Of a DNA stretch of 64,000 nucleotides, positions 15,301-23,060 are shown in pieces. The position numbers and the translations under genes are program-made. The stretch's first letter is position 1. Every line of letters starts with the position of its first letter. Source of the stretch: Cliona cf. orientalis. Its lineage: Eukaryota > Porifera > Demospongiae > Clionaida > Clionaidae. Below the pieces are notes generated by a model that worked only from the letters and a program-made list of their open reading frames with translations, searched no databases and was not told where the DNA came from. The stretch lies in NCBI GenBank assembly GCA_963930775.1, contig OZ005702.1, positions 2,976,001 through 3,040,000 on the forward strand, read 5' to 3'.

Positions 15301-16425
15301 GATAATATATACATGTAACTAATACTGCACCCAGTGGCTGTACCTTAAGGTGACTATAGATTGCAGGTACTAATGTTTGATATTTCTGTTGATTGCCCTA
15401 AAAATGTAAATATTTGTACCCACCAATTAACATTAACTATACCCAACTGTAACATTAGAATTTGTCAAACCTGTGACAAAAGAACGATAAAATAAAGCTT
15501 ATCTTCCTCTATTAATTATTAACGAAACATTCAGGAATGTAACAAAGTGTCGGCTTATGCATCTATCAATGTATTGCCGCAGGTACCACCCCACCAAAGG
15601 GTGGGGACCTGTTCTATATGAAATTAATTGCCCTTCCCTCTGATTGAAGCAAATCCTATAATGCACCTATCACAGTCATGCTCCACCTTCCCCTACCGGG
15701 CGTTGGAGGGGATTAGACCATTTTTGTGTTCTAATTCCCTGCCCACTGGGCATCTTCGGAGGTCTAATCCCCGGGGTAATACTAGATTTTGCCAAGCTAT
15801 CATAGTGCTTTTGCATGTTGGTTGCATGGCCATCCTGTTCCGACGCCTATTTTCGATCTTCTGCTGATCATCAGAAAATGCAATACATACAGTACGAGCA
15901 TGCTCACAAGCACATTGACCTTTGACCCACATATGTCTGTACTACTCGATCTAATGCCCATACTGTGGGGCGTTCCATGGATCTAGCCCCTATCTAATCT
16001 CCTATCTGTGCCCGGTAGGGGGTAGGTGGGGCATGACTTTGATAGGTGCATAATGAAATGCCCCTACTGGGACTGTACATTAATCCGTATTGTCATCAAA
16101 TCCCCACCTTTTACAGAGGGGGAGGGGCAATTTGATATCTGTTAATTTGATCAAGACTATTACTTTGTTGTTAACTCAGCAATTCACAACAGCCACGCCT
16201 ATTTATGAAGACGTAAGGCTGTATAGCCACCACCTCTCGCCACTCAACCGAGCTCTAATCGCCTTAGATATGTTAATTTTGGTTCATGACCAAAAATTTA
16301 ATATGCCTCAGTCAGGCAGCGAGGACATTCAGTGCATGCAGTCAGTGCCAGTGATTACTCACTTGTAGGATGAAGTTCTTCCATAGCAGAAGCAAGAACT
16401 GCTTGAGCAGCAGCGAGCACCCCAT
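397..16425 (-). CDS. ABCA3-like: ABCA3-like ABC transporter, 28 exons visible, 3' end cut off by window edge
   Basis: This encodes a full-size ABCA-subfamily lipid transporter (membrane domain, ATPase, membrane domain, ATPase), which in animals moves phospholipid or sterol across plasma or lysosome-related membranes. Exons, 5' to 3': 16425-16363, 12403-12330, 12119-12004, 11945-11805, 10959-10833, 10393-10291, 10208-10098, 10037-9894, 8810-8716, 8641-8531, 7616-7416, 7335-7233, 7155-7045, 6945-6798, 5756-5596, 5447-5326, 5029-4883, 4813-4724, 4659-4378, 4046-3991, 3194-3072, 2925-2633, 2568-2410, 2343-2276, about 1242-1008, 929-819, 706-581, 525-397. All junctions are GT-AG and the exons sum to 1,250 codons without a stop. 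The start ATG gives the typical ABCA opening [11 protein letters not shown], then TM1. ATPase 1 shows Walker A GHNGAGKT (about residues 535-542), a CPQHN Q-loop, signature LSGGMKRKL (about 635), Walker [12 protein letters not shown] (D659/E660) and TTHHMDEAD, followed by the regulatory TTMEEVF motif. The short first extracellular loop (about 180 residues) favours ABCA3 over ABCA1. The second ATPase domain lies left of the window. The acceptor near 1242 is the least certain boundary. Confidence 0.93.
1401..1940. mobile_element. pogo/Tigger-like MITE with TA target duplication
   Basis: This 540-bp element lies in an ABCA intron. It starts CAGTCGAGTCTC and ends with the matching inverted GAGGCTCGACTG, flanked by TA on both sides (1399-1400, 1941-1942). 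CAGTCGAG-type termini with TA duplication are typical of pogo/Tigger members of the Tc1/mariner superfamily. No transposase frame is visible, so it is non-autonomous. Repeated TCCGCT/TCTCGGAGG motifs fill both sub-terminal regions. Confidence 0.7.
3354..3888. mobile_element. Foldback MITE with TAATAAGCGCATGC sub-repeats
   Basis: Inverted ends reading CCGTAAAGTCTGGTTAATAAG (left) and its complement (right, to 3888) bound about 535 bp in an ABCA intron. Many copies of a TAATAAGCGCATGC-like motif occur near both ends. A 100-codon open frame on the minus strand (3832-3530) lies inside; I do not recognise it and it may be chance. The element separates ABCA exons 3194-3072 and 4046-3991. Confidence 0.6.
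6515..6717. mobile_element. MITE family 1 (CCGTATAGCC ends), copy 1
   Basis: A 203-bp foldback element with ends CCGTATAGCCGGAAA and the inverted CTGGCTATACGG sits between TA dinucleotides. The interior is composed of CCGCCAAATTTAAAT-like blocks in both orientations, so the whole element is nearly palindromic. It lies in the ABCA intron after the Walker A exon. A second copy is at 28157-28374 and fragments lie near 50640-50690. Confidence 0.7.
7930..8230. repeat. hAT-like dispersed repeat, copy 1
   Basis: The repeat begins CAGTGGCGGATTTAGG, an end typical of hAT-type DNA transposon relics. It shares a block (ATCCCCCTTTGGGCTGC then AAGAAGTAC, TAGGCTAAATGGAACCCC, AACTGCTGCTATGG) with 18413-18560 in the same orientation. 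The right boundary is approximate. It lies in an ABCA intron. Confidence 0.5.
9188..9394. mobile_element. MITE family 2 (CCGTATAG-GGGAAACTTT ends), copy 1
   Basis: A foldback element of about 207 bp with inverted ends CCATATAGTGGGAAACTTTT and AAAGTTTCCCACTAT..ACGG. The inner inverted block GAGGGAGAAAA / TTTTCTCCCTC is shared with copies at 27683-27888, about 31160-31352 and about 29853-30003. It lies in the ABCA intron between exons 10037-9894 and 8810-8716. Confidence 0.6.
11410..11720. repeat. Dispersed GC-rich repeat, copy 1
   Basis: A GC-rich stretch in an ABCA intron recurs in opposite orientation at about 36733-37092. Shared blocks include GAACGTCGCTACC/GGTAGCAACGTTC, AGGCCTCTTGAAA, CCAATCCTGAGCCTTGTAGTGC and the end ATGCCCTCATGTAAT. 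A 70-codon frame within it has no recognisable domain. The family is unassigned. Confidence 0.55.
12586..13235. mobile_element. TTAA-flanked (piggyBac-type) MITE with nested insertion
   Basis: Inverted termini GGTTACGGGATAGT and ACTATCCCGTAACC bound 650 bp, flanked by TTAA at 12582-12585 and 13236-13239. TTAA duplication is the piggyBac superfamily hallmark. Inside lies a second inverted pair, CAGGGCCAGGTATAG at 12854 and CTATACCTGGCCCTG ending 13025, which looks like a nested 172-bp element. It lies in ABCA intron 1. No transposase is visible. Confidence 0.65.
13694..13836. repeat. Short GGGTAAGTGCCC foldback repeat
   Basis: The ends GGTAAGTGCCCAGG and GCGCTTACCCAGG are inverted relative to each other and enclose about 140 bp, including CTTCTATACAAGTGTATGGAAG. 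Similar ends (GCACTTACCCGGG, GCGCTTACCCGGG) occur near 24940-25020 in an AP-3 beta intron, so this is a dispersed family. It lies in ABCA intron 1. Confidence 0.4.
14402..14538. repeat. Near-perfect 137-bp hairpin
   Basis: The left arm GTTAGACACTGTTTAGTC..GGTTTCTA.. is matched by the right arm ..TAGAAACTGACTAAACAGTGTCTAAC, and the pairing continues into TTTAGAAGACC/GGTCTTCTAAA. Almost the entire unit folds on itself. This is probably a small MITE in ABCA intron 1. Confidence 0.6.
15661..16051. mobile_element. Foldback MITE, TGCACCTATCA ends
   Basis: Inverted ends ATGCACCTATCACAGTCATG with CCCTACCGGGC, and GCCCGGTAGGG with CATGACTTTGATAGGTGCAT, bound about 390 bp. No coding capacity is seen. 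It lies in ABCA intron 1 shortly downstream of the first coding exon. Confidence 0.55.
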
Positions 16426-16893
16426 CGATCCACACCGTGTGCACCAGGAGAAGGTTGCAGTCAGGAAAGTACGCGACCTCACTCTGCCCGTTTCTATTTA
16501 TAGTCCACAGAGCGGGTGTGGCCCACTTCCGGTTTCTGGATAATGACATGTGATTGCAAACTTGAAGTTTCCCAAATCTCTTACTTCCCAAAAGTCTGGA
16601 TAGTACATAATCTTTCTGCTGTAATAGCCAAAGCACTGTTGCATCAGCTGCATGTAGGTTCCCATAACAGTGTCATTCCCCTATTAAATCCTACAACCAC
16701 AAAACTGATCAACAGTGAGGACCCACAGTAGCTAGCATCAGTCCCAAATCTGATCTCAACAGGAACTTATTAGCATTAGCTATTTTATCAAATTGAACGC
16801 TTCTGCATGGGTATCAGCACTTAGGTAGCTAAGGAATGCACAACTCTAATCGATTAATAGCATTAATTTTGCTTTCTTTGTTCTTGGCCTGAT

Positions 16894-16929
16894 CAAGGGC
16901 TTATAGATTTTGGGGTCTATAAGCCCTTG
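16894..16929. repeat. 36-bp palindrome matching termini of the MITE that breaks gene copy B
   Basis: The sequence starts CAAGGGCTTATAGA and ends GGTCTATAAGCCCTTG. These are the same terminal bases as the 235-bp MITE at 46161-46395, fused almost end to end. It looks like an internally deleted copy or a minimal member of that family. Confidence 0.55.
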
Positions 16930-17454
16930 ATCTGACAGGATACCAGGCTAAATTTATTCAGTTTGGGTCTGATGACCTCTATATAAGAAGTACCAAGTAT
17001 CATCTCAGACTCTTTCAGTGGCAAAGTTACTTTTCCTCTGTTTTAATTCGGTGCACACTATGATAAGCCTCAGAACCTTTAAATATCAATGGCTAGGCTA
17101 ACAATAATAATATTGGTGAGTGTATAAGCTGTATATTTTTAATCACAGAAGGAAAGATTTGGTGAAGAACCCAGCTTGTAATTCAAGCTATAATATAGAC
17201 CGGTATACAATAATATTATTATTATTTATGATGTATATTATATACATTGAAACAAGGTGCTATTGGGCTTTTCATGGTATTTTCAAGCATCTCAAGGCAT
17301 TTTGAGGAGATTTGCCCCAAATACACTGTCATGATACAGTAAAACATAATAATGATACCACAATAATAATATTATTATTGACTAGCTACATGACATTGAC
17401 TAGTTTGTACCTACGCGCATGCGCTCTATAATTCTCATTACGTAATTGTAGGAT

Positions 17455-17464
17455 CTATATATAG
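17455..17464 (+). promoter_or_regulatory. Candidate TATA box for the ApoL-like gene
   Basis: CTATATATAG lies about 85 bp upstream of the first ATG (17550). Spacing is compatible with a transcription start near 17485-17495. This is inferred from sequence only. Confidence 0.35.
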
Positions 17465-17549
17465 AATTATGACGCCAAGACGAGAGCTAGAGGTAAGCTG
17501 AAGCTTGCTCCTTTTAAAAATAAATATTAATTGGACATTCTACACGTAC

Positions 17550-20005
17550 ATGCAGACACTTACAATGCAAACTTTGAGGATATTTGTTCTATGTGCGTTT
17601 GGCTGTCTTCTGGCAAGCCTAGTATTCCGCTACACCGACACTGGTAGGGAATTGAATTGGCTATTCCATTTAATGAAGGTACACCCCTACTGAGGAAGAT
17701 AATTGCGTCTTTGGGGGTCTTTTGAACCTATTTAAATGGCGTCTATGGGGTAAAAACATCAAAAATTGATTGGTCCTGAGGGTAAAATGTTGAAAATATG
17801 ATTTGTCTATTAAAGGGGTGTCATGTTTGTTATTAGGTGTCTGAGGGGGTAGTTCAACCAGGTACAAGGGTACTGAGGAAAATTTAATTTGTCCTGTGGA
17901 TGCAGGATTACTTTTCATTAGGGTGTCCCAGGGTATCTTTTTGTGTTTTAACTGGTCCTTGGGGGGGATTATCACCAAATTTAATTGCGTCCAAGGGGAT
18001 AATGGGCTTAGTAATGATGTCTTGGGGGTCAAATCCTCAAAATGTTCCTCAGTAGGGGTGTACCTTTAATAAATGGAATAGCCCAATGAATGATAATCTA
18101 ATGTGAGTGCTGAGCAAGAAATTAAATTATACTTTGGAATGGTCTAGCTGGCCAGGCTAGCCTAACCAGACTATATTGATTCTCTGATAACTTCTACCAG
18201 TTTAATATTGATTAGTGAGGATTGAAACTAACTGAGCTATCATGCAGTAGAACACAATCATGGTCATGCATATTGGTGTTCAGGTGCATTATGAGCTAGG
18301 GGCAGATCCAGGATATCAAGTGTGTTGGGGGGGGGGGGTGTTGTAGTACTGCCCTACCAGTCCAATCAATCTGTTTTCAAATGAATTTTCTTCTGATGTC
18401 ATTGTGGGCATGGCAGTGGTGGATCCATGGGGTGAGGGGGGTGCAAATGAATCCCCCTTTGGGCTGCATCTAACACTAAGAAGTACTGATGGATAGGCTA
18501 AATGGAACCCCCCCTTCTGGCTATAGAATTAAGAAAACTGCTGCTATGGATCACCTTAGAATGCTTCATTTCTGTACCGTGAACGAGATAAACAGCCAGA
18601 GATATCAATAGAAACCTGACTTTTTTCACTGTACAAACAGATTTCTAGCTACAATTATGAATCAATCACTAGTACAATATTTTATATCATTAATATTATT
18701 ATTAAGATCAATAACCTCTTGGCAGGATATATACACTCACTTCAGCCCCACCCCACTTCCGAATCAATTTGTTATTAAATTTCACTAATTGGCCATGGGC
18801 CTGGGTGCAAGGATAATGATAAGGTACCTTAAAGTCCGAGTCCGATCAGGGTTCACAATTGATTTTTATAACAAATCCCTATAGCTAATAGCTGAAACAG
18901 GCAATATTTGCCCGGTAAGGATATCAAAATTAATCGTAGAATTTGACACAGATACAAGTGAATATATTTTGAAGTGTGTCATCTGTTTTCATTTTCGCAT
19001 TTAATGATTATACATTATAATATTGCATACTACGTACTTACATACATAATTATTATAGTGACCTTTAGCATAATACAATGGAGTGGTGATCATTTCATAA
19101 ATTATTATAATTATGTAGCTACTAAAGTTGATATCTCACTCTTGACGTAGTTCTATTATTAAATCACAGATGACTATCAGAAACTTATCCAAGATCAAGA
19201 GTTTAAGCAGGCCTTATCTACTGGTTGTGAACTAACTATAGCTTTGGGGGAAGTTCTTAAAACTCATGAAGTGACACTATTGACTTTGAAAAAGCTGAAA
19301 AATGACCTTGAAGAGACTCACAACGTTATTCAGAAAGTTAAAGTTGGAGGAACGATGATAACAGCTACTGGATCAGTAATATCTCTTGCTGGATTTGGGT
19401 TGAGTTTCTTCAGTTTTGGTGCCAGCCTAACACTAACAGGAGTAGGCACAGCACTCTATGGAGTAGGAGGAATGACGTATGTCAGTGCTGACATTTCCAA
19501 TGTTATATTGACACAACGTGATCTAAACCATGCTCAGAGATTACTTGATACAGATAGAGAAATGATGGATAATGCTATGAAATTGGATGATAAACTAGCT
19601 AAACTTATTAGCTCCCTAGAGCATAAATATCCAACTATTCCTTCAAGTGACATTAAAAAATTGATAAGGCAACATGCCTTACCATTACTCAATGGTATAG
19701 ATGGTGTTTTGGAAATTGGAAAAGGAGTTTTTCCTCTAATGAAATCTGCTTCAAAGACTGGTAGTGGCACTGTGTGGAGTGGGCTCAGTGTTTGGGGAAA
19801 GGGACTTAGTGTGGTGTATGCAGCACTTGACATTGTTTACCTCGTAAAAGAAGTTTATGATACCATCAGCATAGTCAGGGAAATCCAAGAGTACGAGAGA
19901 GGAGGAAAGTCAGCCTCAGAAACTGTACACAAACTTGAAAAAGTTATTATCGAACTTGAACAACACAGAAATGATCTATCGGAACTCATGGCCTTGGGAA
20001 ATTAA
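17550..20005 (+). CDS. Apolipoprotein-L-like protein with N-terminal signal/anchor segment
   Basis: Two exons, 17550-17643 and 19170-20005, join through a GT-AG intron (donor G|GTAGGG, acceptor TCACAG) to give 309 residues. Exon 1 encodes a hydrophobic N-terminus (LRIFVLCAFGCLLASLVF) that reads as a signal peptide or membrane anchor; a second ATG at 17565 is in frame. Exon 2 has an amphipathic helix region, then a glycine-rich hydrophobic hairpin (GGTMITATGSVISLAGFGLS..., about residues 95-145) followed by long helices and a C-terminal coiled-coil segment. That architecture is the ApoL family pattern: a membrane-inserting hydrophobic hairpin between amphipathic helices. ApoL proteins of vertebrates act at membranes in lipid binding and ion permeability; the role here is not known. 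The exon-2 frame runs open upstream of its first Met, so an exon-2-only start would be a TTG artefact. The stop is 199 bp from the convergent UGT80-like stop. Confidence 0.75.
17657..18086. mobile_element. Foldback MITE immediately downstream of ApoL-like exon 1
   Basis: Inverted ends TTGGCTATTCCATTTAATG with GGTACACCCCTACTGAGG, and CCTCAGTAGGGGTGTACC with AAATGGAATAGCCCAA, enclose 430 bp. The element begins 13 bases after the splice donor of exon 1. A 120-codon frame inside (18032-17670) is a by-product of its repeated composition. Confidence 0.65.
18413..18560. repeat. hAT-like dispersed repeat, copy 2
   Basis: Begins CAGTGGTGGATCC and shares several 15-20 base blocks with 7930-8090 in the same orientation, including TTTGGGCTGC and AACTGCTGCTATGG. 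It lies in the ApoL-like intron. The rest of that intron, 18561-19169, is AT-rich and shows nothing else I can name. Confidence 0.5.
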
Positions 20006-20204
20006 ACTCAATGCATCATGTGATTTATCATATATCTTTTAGCCTCACCTTCAAGTCTTAAATATTTTGTTTTATACATAATATAGCTTACATGACTTGT
20101 ACATTGTCAGAAACAAGGCCTGCATGTATTCTCTGAATCTACAGAGTCCCAGTTAAAATCGTTAATGTCATCTATATACATGTATGTATAAAGCATTTGT
20201 AGCA

Positions 20205-22910
20205 TTATGTAGTTTTTGATGTACTAGTAGTAACTTTATGCAACCTCTTGATACAGTTCAATGCAGTTTGAATTCCATCCTCCCTCTCAATATCACGAGC
20301 AACTGCCTCAATCTTTTCCCTCATAGTTGCACTGCACACAGCCATCAGTGCTCCAACCAACTCCTCCTCTTTCAACTGCTTAGGAGAGCTGCATCTAACA
20401 GCCAGCTCCCTCCAGGATAGATGCTCAGCCCAGAACTCTTGATCAAACATGATAGGGCAGATAATTTGAGGCTTTCTTGACAGAAGAGCTGATAGTACCG
20501 TGCCACTCCCTCCATGGTGGAGGATGGCTGCACACTGCTCAAAGAGCCAGTCATGGGGAATCTCCCCCGGATACAGATGAAGCAGTGCAGGTGGTTTGGG
20601 AAGCTTGGTGTATGCCTGATGGATGATGCCATCCGGTTGACATTGGAAGATGGCTTGAAACTGTTTTTGTTGAAGTGCTATTAATGTGTAAGTGTGTGAG
20701 TTGTGGATACATGTATTAAGCAAGAAAGGAGCATACAATGTATGTCAGGGGTTTAAATTTTTTGAGAAGGGTAATTGCAGCGAATTGCAAATTAGAAGAG
20801 CAAATTAGTTTGGCAAGAAAATCTGCCGATATTTTGGGTGGGGTTTACCTATTACCTTCCCACCCAAACCCCAGTTGTACCTGATGTGAGAACATTAAAG
20901 AGAACTTCCCAGTTGACATCGAGCATGAATGTCTCCATGGATCCAAATCCAACATAGAGGAGAGGGCTGTTGGATAACCGCTTCAGTTGATCAGCCAAAG
21001 AGGGTTCAGGGTTTACAGGAGATAGAGATGGAGGCAAAGTCCAGAAACCACAGAGTTGGACGCTACATGAATTGGGAAGAACTGCTATAGTTAGTAGATC
21101 GTAAAATTAGTTTCTATTGTAGCCTGCTACACTGTCTTGTGATTGACTATTGAGTAGCCTAAGCTGCCAGCTATATATCCGTCCATGCTTCATATTATGC
21201 CACCAACTTATACATGTATGTACAACATGTAAGCAAAAACAGCCTTATCAGCTTTTGCATGAATGTTGCTATTCTGTATGCAAGATTCAAAAGCTGGGTA
21301 TAGATCAGGAGATGAGGGTAACTGTTACTTAGTTTAGCAGGGCAGTGTGCCTTTTAATAAATTTCTTCAAACTGAAGCAGCATGCTTTCAACTACCATGA
21401 TTAGAGGAGCTAGCTGCTCTAGAGGAGGCTGTACCTCTGTGGCCAGTATTGTTGTCTGGGTATCAGTGTAGGGCTGACTCCATAGAGCAGTGGTGTTGGA
21501 GGAGGAAGGGACTGAGCGGCCGATAAGGGGAAGGGCACACAGTGGGAGAGACCAAGAGACTGGCACACTTCACCGTAGTCATCCAGAAACAGCCTCCACA
21601 TCCAGTGCTCCACTTCACTATATGATACAACCTCACCTGAATCTGCACAAGGGGAAAAAGAACAAGCCCTCAAATTAAAGGTCTACAGATACGTATATGG
21701 ATGCTAGAAACTTATTAGTGTACACTGTACAGTAAAAAAATTAGCTATAATCAGGGGCAAGAGTATATAAGAGGGGAAAGGAGACTAAAACATTGGATAG
21801 TGAACTCAAATTTACAGCTTTGCTTTGTCAATCACAAATCACAAGTACACCAGTCTATAAATGTGTTACACAAAGCTCCCACATGCAATGGAAAGAGCTC
21901 AAGCTAGCACCAAGATATACATGTACATGTAACTTACAGGTATCGGAGTCATTCACCCCTTTTAGCTTCTGATACAAGTCTGGATAGGCCACAGACAGCT
22001 TGGCATCAAAACCAGATGGAGGACCCCTGCAAATTAAACCACATCATGAAAATACTACATGTATACCAAGAGGCACACAATAATTTATGAGTGTGATGTA
22101 GAAAACTTTGATGCATCAGTAGAATCAAGTTTAAGAATTATGATTAAGAAAAAAGTAAAGATGGCAATACTTACATGTACATGACGGTATAAGCATGCAG
22201 TGTTAGTACCTGTTGATGAGATGTGGTGATGCAGCCAGGCATGGGATGCCGAGATGGAGGGCAATGAAGTAGCCCTCCAGAGAAAAGAGGTTGAAGACAA
22301 TCAGCCCAGCTCCCTGACAGGCAGCAAAGCATACAGCAGCCTCTGACTTCAGCAATGACAGACGCTCTGCATCACTCATCAGCCTCTGCAAACAGTGACA
22401 TCCATTGAGTCATAGCTAGACAAACATGCTACAGAAGTATATCAAAATTTGATCCATAAACTTGTGACCAGGTACAGGGCCACACTGACAGTACAAACGA
22501 CTGTTAAACACTTACACGAGCATCGTTCATGCTGGGAATTCTTTGCTGGGGTAGTTTGACAATGCTCAGACCTTTCCTTGAAATTATAGTCTCTAGTGCT
22601 CCAATGGAGGATGGTGCACACACCAGAACAACTTCAGCACCAACACACTCTCTCCTGAGCAGGCAACAGAGAGGAATACAGAAAAAATAGTATTACATGA
22701 TCGTAGACTATAGAGAGGGGAGTATGACACATGCTAGCTTCCGGGCCTGGGTGCGAGGCTAGACACATGCATAATGAATTAATATTCTCCTTACTTGTAG
22801 GCTAAGGCAATGGCGAGAAGAGGGTGTACATCACCTCTGCTGCCCTTGCACAGAAACACAACCTTGGCTCCTTCATGCTTGGCTCCTTCATCACGACTGC
22901 ATGCTGCCAT
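20205..22910 (-). CDS. UGT80-type sterol 3-beta-glucosyltransferase-like protein
   Basis: Seven exons (22910-22795, 22654-22516, 22385-22210, 22026-21938, 21642-21435, 21062-20881, 20677-20205) join in frame to 460 residues plus stop. The N-terminal Rossmann half shows VVFLCKGSRGDVHPLLAIALA, the glycine loop that opens GT1/GT28-like sterol glucosyltransferases, and a CQGAGLIVFNLFSLEGY segment with IALHLGIPC. The C-terminal half shows PLLYVGFGSME, the donor-site HHGGSGTVLSALL and a DQEFWAEHL motif, matching the HHGGAGT..DQPFW signature of UGT80 enzymes that transfer glucose from UDP-glucose to sterols. The family is usually longer in fungi and plants because of N-terminal PH/GRAM or disordered regions, absent here. 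The expected GDQ is FDQ, a conservative change. The last-intron acceptor was chosen at 20677 because it alone keeps frame. Its start is 150 bp from the divergent AP-3 beta start. Confidence 0.85.
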
Positions 22911-23060
22911 CGGCCATCGGGTAAAGGGTCGCCAATAAATATGGGGGCGTTCCCATCACATGCACGTGACTGACCACGCAGATGAATATGCAAGCCGCTG
23001 CCTTCCTTTCATGGTTGGTTGTTTTGTGAAGGCGCTGAGCAGGTGTAGGACAGAGCAGTG
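22911..23060. promoter_or_regulatory. 150-bp bidirectional promoter (UGT80-like / AP-3 beta)
   Basis: The two start codons diverge with only 150 bp between them. The interval holds a CACGTG E-box (22963-22968) within GCACGTGAC, resembling the CLEAR-type site GTCACGTGAC bound by MiT/TFE factors that control lysosomal genes. No clear TATA box is seen on either side. Regulation by such a factor is inference. Confidence 0.6.

Larger units (their letters stand above)
16426..17549. promoter_or_regulatory. Divergent intergenic region between ABCA3-like and ApoL-like genes
   Basis: This 1.1-kb stretch separates two divergent start codons and holds no supportable gene. It contains a 36-bp perfect-looking palindrome at 16894-16929, AATAATATTATT tracts near 17205-17225 and 17360-17375, and a TATA-like CTATATATAG at 17455-17464 about 85 bp upstream of the ApoL-like ATG. 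Promoters for both genes probably lie here. Confidence 0.5.

Noticed and set aside
17670..18032. 120-codon minus-strand frame
   Set aside because: It lies wholly within a foldback MITE and has repetitive composition.
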